A stretch of DNA of 64,000 bases from Clostridium yunnanense. Lineage in GTDB: Bacteria; Bacillota; Clostridia; Clostridiales; Clostridiaceae. This document shows positions 44,794 to 53,128 of the stretch, piece after piece (the first letter of the stretch is position 1; every line of letters starts with the position of its first letter). The DNA is taken from NCBI RefSeq assembly GCF_016595795.1, contig NZ_JAENHN010000027.1:1-64000 (forward strand). Direction: 5' to 3'. A program made the position numbers and the translations under genes. The notes below the pieces were generated by a model. That model did no database searches. It was given only the letters and a program-made list of their open reading frames with translations, and was not told where the DNA came from.

Positions 44794-45198
44794 ATGATTA
44801 ATTATAAAGAAATTGATTCATCCATGCTTGAATCTATAAAAGATATCTACAAAAAGGAATCTTGGAATGCATATTTGAAAGATGATGAAAAGTTAATAAG
44901 AGCATTTGATAATTCCTTATATACCATGGGGGCCTTTGATGAGCATAAGCTAATTGGCTTTATTAGATGTGTTGGAGATGGAGAACATATTTTGGTGGTA
45001 CAAGATTTAATTGTTGAACCAGAGTATCAAAAGCATGGGATTGGTACATACCTCTTTAAAACAATAATGGAGAAATACTCAAAGGTAAGAATGTTTATGG
45101 TTGTAACAGATATAGAAGACATGGTAGATAATAAGTTTTATCAATCCTTCAAGTTTAAAAAGTTAGAGGATATGAACATGGTAGGATATATTAGATAG
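44794..45198 (+). CDS. GNAT-family N-acetyltransferase
   Basis: This 134-aa protein has motif A LVVQDLIVEPEYQKHGIGTYLFKTIMEKY near 68-96, with the Q-K-H-G-I-G acetyl-CoA loop. The C-terminal FYQSFKFKKLEDMNMVGYIR replaces the usual YxxxGF. It is a short member of the YjdJ/PanZ-like single-domain group. There is no strong binding site before the ATG. It follows the SDR remnant by 10 bp, so it probably depends on translation coupling or on the cassette promoter. Confidence 0.82.
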   Translation: MINYKEIDSSMLESIKDIYKKESWNAYLKDDEKLIRAFDNSLYTMGAFDEHKLIGFIRCVGDGEHILVVQDLIVEPEYQKHGIGTYLFKTIMEKYSKVRMFMVVTDIEDMVDNKFYQSFKFKKLEDMNMVGYIR

Positions 45199-45223
45199 AA
45201 TTTACTAAAAACAATATACAATA

Positions 45224-45254
45224 ATTTAAGGGAACTAGTTAAGGTTCCCTTAAT
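45224..45254. repeat. TTAAGGGAAC/GTTCCCTTAA hairpin
   Basis: TTTAAGGGAACTAGTTAAGGTTCCCTTAA forms a stem without a strong T run. It has the same arms as at 48762-48790. It lies between two convergent genes and could act as a weak terminator. Confidence 0.55.
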
Positions 45255-45286
45255 TCATATTTAAACAATATTATGTTGGATAAAAA

Positions 45287-45628
45287 TCACTTCGAAACTC
45301 TTTCATAAACCGCATCAGGACCCATTAGCCATCTGACATAAATACGTTTATGTTCTTTATCATTTTTAAATTCACGGATGGAAGTACCTAAGAGTGAATC
45401 GATAAGCGTCCTTTTTCTATCTTCATTTATTGCAATACCTATAACTTTACCTACGCTATCAGTATCAGTAAAGTTAAAATCCTTGGCTACATAAACATTA
45501 TTTTTATAGGTAATTGTTCCGTTGACGTCTATGTATGTAGGCAAAGTAATAAGTCTATAGGTAAGCAAAAGTGGAATAAACAGAACAATTGAACAAATAA
45601 TGAGTGTTACCTTTTTTCTGAATTTCAT
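45287..45628 (-). CDS. Exported or membrane-anchored hypothetical protein (113 aa)
   Basis: This protein has a basic N-terminus (MKFRKK) and one hydrophobic helix (VTLIICSIVLFIPLLLTYRLI), with no clear lipobox or cleavage site. An extracellular ~85-residue domain follows: YIDVNGTITYKNNVYVAKDFN, RTLIDSLLGTS and YVRWLMGPDAVYE. It is unrecognised. AAGGGGATAAAAA precedes the ATG. It is monocistronic. Confidence 0.65.
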   Translation of the reverse strand: MKFRKKVTLIICSIVLFIPLLLTYRLITLPTYIDVNGTITYKNNVYVAKDFNFTDTDSVGKVIGIAINEDRKRTLIDSLLGTSIREFKNDKEHKRIYVRWLMGPDAVYERVSK

Positions 45629-46070
45629 TTTTTATCCCCTTATTTCTTTCAGTTCTTAAAATTCTATAATTCGTTTAATTATACAGGATATAACTGCCTG
45701 ATTGCAATAATTTTACATTTATTATATACTGCTTCTTATACTCTAGGTGACATGGTTTATAAGCTTAATTTAATTTTAATGTAGGCATCTTCTTTGAGAA
45801 ATATGGTATAATTGTCTTTAAAACTTAAATAATGAAGTTACTGATGCTTAGAGTATTAAGGATATATGATAGTGATTAATAAATATTGAATCAAGAAGGT
45901 GTATAGTTATAGCAGGATTTTTCTTTATATGCGATGTAATATACAACTATGTAATAAAATTTCTTGAAGAAGGGATTTCTAAAGGATTAATAATTAATAG
46001 AGATATTAGTTTTGCTGATTATTATTCATCTTATATAGTGGAATATATGTCTTAGAGAGAAGGGTGAACT
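45629..46070. other. Intergenic region with a possible gene remnant (about 45896-46055)
   Basis: A start-less frame from about 45890 reads AGFFFICDVIYNYVIKFLEE then GISKGLIINRDISFADYYSS and ends at TAG 46053-46055. It looks like coding sequence (the end of a membrane or effector protein) but has no initiation codon. Nothing else was recognised. Confidence 0.35.
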
Positions 46071-46538
46071 TTGATAAAGTTAAGAAATACTGCCAAAGCC
46101 ATAATAGTTGAAGATAGTAAAATACTATTTGTAAAATATCTTTCAAAGAGAACTGGAATTATATATTATGTTTTGCCTGGAGGTGGACAAGTAGCTGGAG
46201 AAACATATGCAGAGGCGCTAAAAAGAGAATGCCTGGAGGAACTTGGAGCAGAAGTAGAAGTAAGGGACGTTGCACTTGTTAGCGAGTATATTGGGAAAAA
46301 CCATAAGTTTGCTGACTTGCATTCTGAAATACATAGAATTGAATGTATGTTCTTTTGTGCATTAAAAACACCACTTGATTTATCAAAAGCTACTAATATG
46401 GACCCTGATCAGATAGGGATTGAGTGGTTAAAGCACGAAGAGCTTAAGGAGAAGACAGTGTATCCTGAGGCTTTGAAAAGAGTTTTTGATGAACATGGTA
46501 ATGTTATATCTCCATTATATTTAGGGGATGTGTTTTAA
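46071..46538 (+). CDS. Nudix hydrolase
   Basis: This 155-aa protein starts at a TTG after GAAGGGTG. The Nudix box is clear near residues 37-60: GGGQVAGETYAEALKRECLEELG (GX5EX7REUXEEXG plan with REC..EELG). Enzymes of this family hydrolyse nucleoside diphosphates linked to another group. The extended C-terminal IGIEWLKHEELKEKTVYPEAL is typical of Nudix proteins with broad roles. The next gene starts within 2 bp of its stop, so the pair is an operon. Confidence 0.87.
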   Translation: MIKLRNTAKAIIVEDSKILFVKYLSKRTGIIYYVLPGGGQVAGETYAEALKRECLEELGAEVEVRDVALVSEYIGKNHKFADLHSEIHRIECMFFCALKTPLDLSKATNMDPDQIGIEWLKHEELKEKTVYPEALKRVFDEHGNVISPLYLGDVF

Positions 46539-46539
46539 A

Positions 46540-47397
46540 ATGGATATAGCAGTTTTATCTGATATTCATGGCAATTACATTGCATTAGAGCGTTGCCTTG
46601 AATATGCATTTTCAAGAAATATTGATACGGTTATATTTCTGGGCGATTATATAGGAGAATTAGCTTACCCAGAAAGGACAATGAAGATAATATATGAAAT
46701 TAATGAAAGATATAAATGTTATTTTATAAAAGGAAACAAGGAAGATTATTGGCTTAAATATCGTGATGATGGTGAGAAAGGCTGGAAAGACAAAAATTCT
46801 GCCAGTGGTTCATTACTATATGCATACAAATCTCTTACTGACAGAGATTTAGATTTTTTTGCTAAGCTAAGGCCAGTAGGGAAAATAAAATTTGGTGAGA
46901 TGCCAGAAATCACTATTTGCCATGGTTCTCCAGAAAAGATAAATGAAAAAATGTTACCGAATGATAAGAGAACTTTGGAAGTGATTAATAGTGTAAAAAC
47001 ATCAATGATTTTATGTGGACATTCCCATGTACAAAGGAAGATAGTGCACAATGATAAATGTGTACTAAACCCAGGAGCTGTAGGAGTACCTCTTTATAGT
47101 GAAGGAAAGACACAGTTTTTGATATTGCATGGAAATGATGGAATATGGTCAGAGGAATTTATAAGTCTAGAGTATGACACTTCTAAAGTAATCAAAGAAA
47201 TGCATGAAGCTAAGCTCTACGAACGTGCGCCTTTCTGGAGTATGGTAACTGAAAGTATACTTCAAGGAGGTAATATATCTCATAGTAGAGTCTTATCAAG
47301 AGCAATGGAGATATGTAGAGAAGAAACCGGTGTTTGTGCTTGGCCGAATATCCCTGAAGAGTATTGGGAGAAGGCCGTGAAAGAATTAATACTGTGA
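46540..47397 (+). CDS. Calcineurin-like metallophosphoesterase (paralogue of 502-1347)
   Basis: This 285-aa protein has motifs SDIHGN near 7, LGDYIGE near 35, KGNKEDYW near 61, CHGSPE near 127 and CGHSHVQRK near 155, all metal ligands. The order, length and C-terminal pattern (NIPEEYWEKA) match the protein at 502-1347. I start at the ATG at 46540 after GGGGATG; the frame opens four codons earlier. It forms an operon with the Nudix gene upstream. Confidence 0.85.
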   Translation: MDIAVLSDIHGNYIALERCLEYAFSRNIDTVIFLGDYIGELAYPERTMKIIYEINERYKCYFIKGNKEDYWLKYRDDGEKGWKDKNSASGSLLYAYKSLTDRDLDFFAKLRPVGKIKFGEMPEITICHGSPEKINEKMLPNDKRTLEVINSVKTSMILCGHSHVQRKIVHNDKCVLNPGAVGVPLYSEGKTQFLILHGNDGIWSEEFISLEYDTSKVIKEMHEAKLYERAPFWSMVTESILQGGNISHSRVLSRAMEICREETGVCAWPNIPEEYWEKAVKELIL

Positions 47398-47485
47398 GTG
47401 TCAATATTTATTATGAAAATGATTAAACATTAAATAGTTTGGTTAATACATAAATATGTATAGTATATACACAAGAATAAAAGTG

Positions 47486-47524
47486 AAAGTTCTTACCTTA
47501 AATCTAAGGATAAGAGCTTTTTTG
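47486..47524 (+). terminator. Terminator of the Nudix/phosphoesterase operon
   Basis: AAAGTTCTTACCTTA pairs with TAAGGATAAGAGCTTT (with wobbles), followed by T residues. A second short hairpin GCTGAGG...TTTCAGC with seven T residues lies at 47609-47640 as a backup. Confidence 0.75.
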
Positions 47525-47724
47525 CTGTAACGAAAAGTATAAATTTTATATCTAATAAACTTAGATACTTCAATGATCTTAGAAATTCCTTATGTAGATA
47601 TGTAAAAACACGCTGAGGCAGGTCATTTCAGCAGTTTTTTTATTTTATACAATATAAGATGCAATTGACAAAAATATTAAAAAGTGTTATTGTGTCTATG
47701 AAATTAATAGACTGGAGAAGAGAA

Positions 47725-48693
47725 ATGCTGGAGCTTATTCGAAATGCAACTATAGAAGATTATAAAAGAGGCTATCAGTGGGACGCTAAAAAAGCCCAAT
47801 TCTTTTGCTTAATATGTGAAAGATACATTAATCAAGAAGATGATAATTTAAACGTTCATATGGAAAGTCATGGATCACCTTTAGAAAGACTTTTGATATT
47901 GGATAAGAAGTATACTGGGCTTACAGAAATTCAAAAAGAGTTTTTAGATATGGTATCAAATAAATATAATGATAAAGAGATAGCATTGAAGCTTGGTTGT
48001 GCAGAATCCACAGTAAGAAATACGAGATTTGCCTTAAGAGAAAGAGCAAGGCAAGCAAGAGCCTTTTTGGCAGTTATGGAATTAGCTGAAGAGGATATGC
48101 CTAAAACAGCCATTCCAAGGCTAAGGGTTTTTCCAGTTAGAGAAGAAAAAAGGAAGGCATTACTGCCAAGATTCGCAGATTTGTTTGAGCCAGATAAAGC
48201 TTATACAGAAGCAGAAGTGAAAAAAATCATTCAAACAATCTATGAAGATGATGCAACAATACGTAGATACCTAGTAGACTATGGGTATCTAGCAAGGCCA
48301 AATGATGGAAGTAAATATTACAAGAATAGTAAGGAGAATATTATGAGCGATATAAATAAAAAAGAAATCAAAGATAATTATAAGCTTCAAGAAGTAGAGA
48401 TGGGAATAATTCAAATATACAATAAAGTTAACGGATATTCTTTCGTAGATACATGTACAAATCTTTATAAGCCCTTTGAATCGATAAAGTTTCAACTAAA
48501 CTTAGGTAAGACTAAAAGTAAAGAGCTAAAAGAGGATTGGAAAGAGTACGGAGAAGATGCTTTTGAGTTTAAGGTGGTAGAAAAGCTTAAACCAAAGGAA
48601 GGGGCTTCAGAAAAAGAGAAGCTTGAGGAACTAAAAGAACTTCTAAAGCTGTGGGTTGAAGGTGAAGGAGAGAAGTTAAAGTTATATAAATAA
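47725..48693 (+). CDS. DUF2087 regulator with GIY-YIG-like C-terminal domain
   Basis: This protein is about 322 aa. Order: an N-terminal Cys/His motif CLICERYINQEDDNLNVHMESH (30-51, zinc-finger-like); a LuxR-type helix-turn-helix at ~70-110 (LTEIQKEFLDMVSNKYNDKEIALKLGCAEST, in pieces); DUF2087 at ~140-200 (LPRFADLFEPDKAYTEAEV..., IRRYLVDYGYLAR); and a C-terminal ~85 residues like a GIY-YIG fold (EMGIIQIYNKVNGYSFV) with the catalytic Tyr pair altered. I chose the ATG at 47725 after GGAGAAGAG. The Cys2His2-like motif plus helix-turn-helix suggests DNA binding. Confidence 0.75.
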   Translation: MLELIRNATIEDYKRGYQWDAKKAQFFCLICERYINQEDDNLNVHMESHGSPLERLLILDKKYTGLTEIQKEFLDMVSNKYNDKEIALKLGCAESTVRNTRFALRERARQARAFLAVMELAEEDMPKTAIPRLRVFPVREEKRKALLPRFADLFEPDKAYTEAEVKKIIQTIYEDDATIRRYLVDYGYLARPNDGSKYYKNSKENIMSDINKKEIKDNYKLQEVEMGIIQIYNKVNGYSFVDTCTNLYKPFESIKFQLNLGKTKSKELKEDWKEYGEDAFEFKVVEKLKPKEGASEKEKLEELKELLKLWVEGEGEKLKLYK

Positions 48694-48761
48694 ATATAGA
48701 AATAAACCTATGGTTAAGAACAGTTTTAATATGAAGTGCTACATCCATAATATGAGATTTT

Positions 48762-48790
48762 TTAAGGGAACTTATTAAAAGTTCCCTTAA
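48762..48790. repeat. TTAAGGGAAC/GTTCCCTTAA hairpin
   Basis: TTAAGGGAACTTATTAAAAGTTCCCTTAA is a 10-bp perfect stem. It lies 70 bp after the DUF2087 gene. The T run lies on its left side only, so it is not a standard terminator for the plus strand. Confidence 0.55.
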
Positions 48791-48877
48791 TGCACATATT
48801 TTGAAGAATGGGTACTGATAGTTATACTTATTAACTTTACTAATTGCATATTCTCCTCCAAGCAGTTCCAAAGATTA

Positions 48878-49015
48878 ATGGATTCTTCCTTAGGCACCAT
48901 AGCTGATTATCGAAGTATTATAATCATAAACAATGAGATACTCTTGATTCCTTGGATGGGTGTCGTCGACATTGCCGACAAAACCTACGCTAAAGTAAAA
49001 GGTGGTGAAAAGTAG
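48878..49015 (+). other. Possible small ORF or remnant (45 aa), richer in G+C
   Basis: A frame from ATG 48878 reads MDSSLGTIADYRSII..., then LLIPWMGVVDIADKTYAKVK and GGEK to a TAG. It has no ribosome binding site. The GTCGTCGACATTGCCGAC stretch is richer in G+C than its surroundings, suggesting a different origin. The opposite strand carries a GGAGGAG-preceded short frame instead. Not recognised. Confidence 0.25.
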
Positions 49016-49039
49016 CTATCTTACCCACTTTAAGCCATT

Positions 49040-49666
49040 TTATTGAATTGAGTTCATCAACTCAAAGAAATATTTTAACTCTTGGGTTTTATAAAGATTG
49101 TACCAGGAATATAGGGTTTGCGGTGAGAATACATCTAGAATTTTCAATATATGCAAAGCAAATTCAAGAGGAGCTATTCCAGAAGCAGTAATCAAATTTC
49201 CGTAAGTTACTACAGATTCCTGCTTATAATACATCTCTCCATCATAGTTTGGACAGACCATTTTAAGATACCCAAGGTCATTGCTTGTATGGTTTCGTTT
49301 ATCCAATACTCCCCCTATAGCAAGTCCTATTGTAGCACCACAAATTGCCCCTACAACAATACCTTCCTCTAAATATTCTTCAGCCATTTTTATAATTGGA
49401 GCATGAATTGCTTCTGTCCATGTATTACCACCAGGTAGAATCAAAGCAGCAGTATCTGTAACACTACACTCCTTAAGTTCAATTTCTGGCAATATTTTTA
49501 GACCTCCCATTGTAGTAATAGGGGTCTTGGTAATTCCTACGGTTACCACTTTTAGCGGCATTAATCCCTTTTTGTAGTACCTTCCTGAATTGATTTCAGC
49601 GGTTAAATAACCTATTTCCCAGTCTGCCATCGTATCAAATACATAAAGATATACTGTATTCTTCAT
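49040..49666 (-). CDS. DJ-1/PfpI-family protein (type 1 glutamine amidotransferase-like)
   Basis: This 208-aa protein starts MKNTVYLYVFDTMADWEIGY. The nucleophile elbow AICGAT near residue 107 carries the Cys, LILPGG is near 77, and a His is near the GGVLDKRNHTSND loop, which fit the DJ-1/PfpI fold (glyoxalase III, protease or stress proteins). GGAGG precedes the ATG. The WYL regulator upstream on the same strand probably controls it; an inverted repeat lies between them. Confidence 0.85.
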   Translation of the reverse strand: MKNTVYLYVFDTMADWEIGYLTAEINSGRYYKKGLMPLKVVTVGITKTPITTMGGLKILPEIELKECSVTDTAALILPGGNTWTEAIHAPIIKMAEEYLEEGIVVGAICGATIGLAIGGVLDKRNHTSNDLGYLKMVCPNYDGEMYYKQESVVTYGNLITASGIAPLEFALHILKILDVFSPQTLYSWYNLYKTQELKYFFELMNSIQ

Positions 49667-49745
49667 TTTCTATTCCTCCACATTCAGTTTATTGTTGCTA
49701 TTTGTTACAGGATGGTCTCAAACTCCATCTTGATCTATTATATAT

Positions 49746-49779
49746 TATCTTCACTGACAAACTCAGTCAGTGAAGATAA
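49746..49779 (-). terminator. Inverted repeat at the end of the WYL regulator gene
   Basis: TATCTTCACTGAC and GTCAGTGAAGATA form a 13-bp stem overlapping the regulator's stop. No T run follows on the minus strand, so read-through to the PfpI gene is possible. It could be a processing or attenuation site. Confidence 0.5.
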
Positions 49780-50729
49780 TGGGCCATTAAATCTCTAAGA
49801 ATAGCTGCCATAGCATCTTTAAAACTATTTGGTTCAAGCACATTTAGTGATTTACCATATTGAAGTAGAATGTGAGGAACATAGGTATGGATTGAGTTTT
49901 CATCCATTAAAAAATTAGCTCTGCATTCAGTTCTTTCTATCAGATGATATCCTAAAAACCAATGCGAACAAAGGTCATTCAATGCTTCTGACTTGCCCTC
50001 AATTACTAAAGTGCAAAGTCCTACTTTGCTTTCCACATCCGATAATAGGTTTTTTGTAAAAAACTCACGTGCCGAAAAAGCTTCGGGACGCTTAAATATA
50101 TTTTTAGTGCTTATAATATTTACTATTCTATCTACCCTAAAGCTGCGAATTTCATTCCTAAGATGGCAAAATGCAACAGCATACCATTTATCGTTCCAGT
50201 AAAGCATCCCGTAGGGGTCAACAAGCCTATGCTTAGGATGCCCTTCATAACCTGAGCAGTATTCAATTTCCATAGAGCATTCATTAGCAACAGCTTGCTC
50301 AATTTCCATTAACATAGGTTTGACAGCTGGATCACAAATACGGCTCACTACTTCAAATCCCACTAAGTGACGATTGAGAACTTTTTCTTGTTCTTGATTT
50401 GAGAACATCTTTAACTTTGATGTCGCACTATTTAGTGCTTCCATAAAAGGATACCCTGCCTCTATTGCAAAAGTAGCAGCATGCAAAAGTGATTTTTTCT
50501 CTTCAAGATCAAAAAACAGGGGTGTTCGGATAAAATTGTTAAGCAAACTATATCCGCCGTTATGACCGGACTCCGATATTATTGGTACTCCACTAACACA
50601 CAATGCATCAATATAACGATAAACTGACCTTATGTTTATTTCTAACTTTTCGGATATTTGCTTTGCAGTTATTTTTGTACCTGAATTCAGCATCCATAAA
50701 ATTGCTAGCATATTATCATTTTTTGGCAT
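49767..50729 (-). CDS. WYL-domain transcriptional regulator (YafY type)
   Basis: In this 320-aa protein, residues 1-60 are a DeoR/HTH_11-type helix-turn-helix (NSGTKITAKQISEKLEINIRSVYRYI). The WYL ligand domain lies at ~135-215 (CSMEIEYCSGYEGHPKHRLVDPYGMLYWNDKWYAVAFC in pieces; the W-Y-x core is KWYAVAF). A C-terminal WCX extension follows. AAGTAGGGCG lies before the ATG. WYL regulators respond to small ligands or oligonucleotides. It is upstream of, and codirectional with, the PfpI-like gene. Confidence 0.86.
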   Translation of the reverse strand: MPKNDNMLAILWMLNSGTKITAKQISEKLEINIRSVYRYIDALCVSGVPIISESGHNGGYSLLNNFIRTPLFFDLEEKKSLLHAATFAIEAGYPFMEALNSATSKLKMFSNQEQEKVLNRHLVGFEVVSRICDPAVKPMLMEIEQAVANECSMEIEYCSGYEGHPKHRLVDPYGMLYWNDKWYAVAFCHLRNEIRSFRVDRIVNIISTKNIFKRPEAFSAREFFTKNLLSDVESKVGLCTLVIEGKSEALNDLCSHWFLGYHLIERTECRANFLMDENSIHTYVPHILLQYGKSLNVLEPNSFKDAMAAILRDLMAHYLH

Positions 50730-50901
50730 AATTCGCCCTACTTCCCTAGATTTTTAATAGTATCATTTATAAATAAATGTAATGTACCTCATTGCCAAGA
50801 CATATTTTTCTCATATTTAAGTTAGTATCTTTGACACCCTCTGTTTGTTAAAGGGAATCAATGGGGACAGTTCTTTTTCTTTATAATATATAAACTAATA
50901 C

Positions 50902-51005
50902 TATAGATGAACCACTTCGAACCGAAATCTATTTTTAAAACTCTCACGGCTTCTGGTGAGAGAATTTAAAAATAATAAATTTTATTACGAAGTGGTTCAT
51001 CCATA
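50902..51005. repeat. Family A palindromic repeat (A8), best copy of the forward orientation
   Basis: Arms TATAGATGAACCACTTCG and CGAAGTGGTTCATCCATA are near-perfect. The inner hairpin is CTCTCACGGCTTCTGGTGAGAG, between GAAATCTATTTTTAAAA and TTTAAAAATAATAAATTTTA. It lies alone in a 515-bp gene-poor gap. Confidence 0.88.
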
Positions 51006-51244
51006 ACTATAGTTAAGTTGTCATAACTTACAAATGTTCATTTATTTGATTATATAATATGTAAGTATTGAATTACAAATATTCTACATATGCTATTATT
51101 TCATTTATAAGGTTTCTTTATTTTCACACATTTCAAACAGCTATATAGATTTTAGGATGGCATCTTTAATAAGAATAATTGGTTAAATAGACCATATGAG
51201 TTATAATATAGGATAATGATGTGTAGATAGATATAAGACCCTAA

Positions 51245-51562
51245 ACAATATATGACACAAACTTTTTTGACATCGGAGCATGTATTGGTTCTCTTGAATA
51301 CTTTGAAAAAGACTTTGTTGAAAAAGCAATTATTGAAGCCCATCGAATCTTAAAACCTTATGGAAAGTTTGTTCTCGATGTTCCGGATGTTGGAAGTGCT
51401 GAGTATCAAATTACGATGCTTATAGAGGAGTATTTAGGCAGAACTGATAGATTTGATATGTCATCTCAAGAATTTGAAGAGGTATTAGCTAATTATTTTC
51501 AAATAGAAAAAAAAGAAAAAGTAGGGCCTATGATTCAATATTTCCTGTGTTGCAAAAAATAA
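51245..51562 (+). pseudogene. SAM-dependent methyltransferase remnant (C-terminal half)
   Basis: A start-less 105-codon frame begins IYDTNFFDIGACIGSLEYFE, continues EKAIIEAHRILKPYGKFVLDVPD, typical of class I methyltransferases after motif III, and ends FLCCKK at TAA. The SAM-binding N-terminal half is missing and the sequence upstream is unrelated, so the gene is truncated. Confidence 0.75.
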
Positions 51563-51606
51563 TGCAGTGAGTTTGATTAAATGAAAGATATGGGGAGTAA
51601 GCAAAA

Positions 51607-51711
51607 CTAAAGGGGTCCTGCGTGGGAGCTTAATTTATACTTGTTCGAAAATCACGCACTTACGACTTTTAGCATGTATGAATTATATAATTGAGCTAGA
51701 GACCCTATAAA
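51607..51711. repeat. Family C repeat (C1)
   Basis: AGGGGTCCTGCG...AGCTTAATTTATACTTGTTCGAAAA on the left is loosely inverted to TTTTAGCATGTATGAATTATATAATTGAGCTAGAGACCCTAT on the right. It aligns with C2 at 53011-53115 and the right half of C3 at 60706-60755. It ends about 40 bp before the next ATG. Confidence 0.65.
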
Positions 51712-51752
51712 GCATGCTAAGACAATAATTAATATAAAAGAGGGTAATTAAG

Positions 51753-52934
51753 ATGGAATATGAAATTATACATTTACCAAAAGATAAATGGAAGGGAACT
51801 TTGATTCCGATTAGGTATACAACAGACAAGTATTATGATGTTAAGGTAAATAAAACGGATGAAGGCTTTGCTATTGATATAGAAAAGAAAGCTTTTAATG
51901 AGCCAGTAACTCACACACCGGAAGAATATGATTTTCCAGATAAGTTATACCAAGATCATTGGTTGAATGCTTATGCCTGGGGAGTAGTGATTAATGATGA
52001 ATTAGTTGCTGCGATTCAAACGGATCAAGAGCTATGGTCTAACCGTCTAAGAATCACAGAACTTTGGGTAGCAGAGAAGTATCAAAAGCAAGGTATAGGA
52101 CGTGCTTTAATTGAAATGGCAAAGGAGCAAGCAAGAAGAGAACGCCGAAGAGCTATTATACTAGAAACGCAATCTTGTAATGTTAATGCAGTAGATTTTT
52201 ATCAGCACGAAGGCTTTACTTTGATTGGTATGGATGCTTGCTGCTACAGTAATAATGATCTACAAAGAAAAGAGGTAAGGTTAGAGTTTGGTTGGTTTCC
52301 AGAGGAGAAGAAAAGATTAAACCGTGAAGAAGTAGACATTAGAATGGAGACAAAGGATGATTGGTACAATGTAGAGCTCATGACACAGCATGCATTTTGG
52401 AACAAACATCATCTTGGATGTGACGAACATTACCTTGTACATAAATTACGAAAAGATAAAGATTATCTTCCAGAGCTAAGTAGAATAGCAGTAAAGGAGG
52501 GGGAAGTAATAGGCTGTATAATGTATTCAAAGGCAAAAGTTGTTGATGGTGAAAATACACATGAAATCATAACCTTTGGACCTCTTTGTGTAGAACCTAA
52601 ATGGCAGGGCTGTGGAGTTGGTGAGCTGCTACTTCGAGAAACTATGAACATAGCTGCAGATAAAGGTTATAAAGGAATCGTAATTTTTGGTGAACCAGAA
52701 TATTATCCTAGAATTGGCTTTAAAACTTGCGATAATTTTAATATTACAACTGCTGATGGCAAAAATTTTGATGCATTTATGGGATTTGAACTGACAAAGG
52801 ATAGTATGAAAGACATAAAGGGAAAATTCCACGAATCAGAAGTTTTTGTAAATCTTCCAAAGGAAGAAGTAGAGGAATACAATAAAAGGTTTCCTAAGCT
52901 GCAAAAACTAAGATTCCCTGGACAATGGGATTGA
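51753..52934 (+). CDS. Tandem GNAT acetyltransferase (SatA-like plus YhbS-like fusion)
   Basis: This 393-aa protein has two acetyltransferase domains. Domain 1 (1-185) has LWVAEKYQKQGIGRALIEMA (Q-x-x-G-x-G loop) and CNVNAVDFYQHEGFTLIG, as in streptothricin acetyltransferases. Domain 2 (195-393) has FGPLCVEPKWQGCGVGELLL and FGEPEYYPRIGFKTC, as in YhbS-type GNATs. Single-chain fusions of these two types are uncommon. Substrates are unknown. GAGGGTAATTAAG precedes the ATG. It lies just after repeat C1 and before a strong terminator. Confidence 0.84.
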   Translation: MEYEIIHLPKDKWKGTLIPIRYTTDKYYDVKVNKTDEGFAIDIEKKAFNEPVTHTPEEYDFPDKLYQDHWLNAYAWGVVINDELVAAIQTDQELWSNRLRITELWVAEKYQKQGIGRALIEMAKEQARRERRRAIILETQSCNVNAVDFYQHEGFTLIGMDACCYSNNDLQRKEVRLEFGWFPEEKKRLNREEVDIRMETKDDWYNVELMTQHAFWNKHHLGCDEHYLVHKLRKDKDYLPELSRIAVKEGEVIGCIMYSKAKVVDGENTHEIITFGPLCVEPKWQGCGVGELLLRETMNIAADKGYKGIVIFGEPEYYPRIGFKTCDNFNITTADGKNFDAFMGFELTKDSMKDIKGKFHESEVFVNLPKEEVEEYNKRFPKLQKLRFPGQWD

Positions 52935-52960
52935 TACATTTATAAATTTAAGGTCTTCTA

Positions 52961-53008
52961 AAAAACGGTCAGTAGATTTAAAATAAAATTAATCTACTGA
53001 CCGTTTTG
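52961..53008 (+). terminator. Terminator of the tandem GNAT gene
   Basis: AAAACGGTCAGTAGATT and AATCTACTGACCGTTTT form a 17-bp stem around TAAAATAAAATT. Confidence 0.85.
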
Positions 53009-53010
53009 GT

Positions 53011-53115
53011 CTAAAGAGTTCCTGTGTCGAAACTTAATTTATACTTGTTCAAAAGTTCAGACTTCTAGGAATATCGGGCACGTATAACTAAATAGTTGAG
53101 TTAGGAATCCAATAT
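53011..53115. repeat. Family C repeat (C2)
   Basis: It contains GAGTTCCTGTGTCG, ACTTAATTTATACTTGTTCAAAA, GGGCACGTATAACT and AATAGTTGAGTTAGGAATCC. It ends about 13 bp before the TetR gene start, so it lies within that gene's leader. Confidence 0.65.
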
Positions 53116-53128
53116 TAAGGAGAATAAT

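Noticed and set aside
48587-48871. 94-codon minus-strand frame opposite the DUF2087 gene
   Set aside because: Its 3' half lies antisense to a well-supported gene and it crosses the TTAAGGGAAC hairpin; the GGAGG on this strand is followed by only a 20-codon frame.
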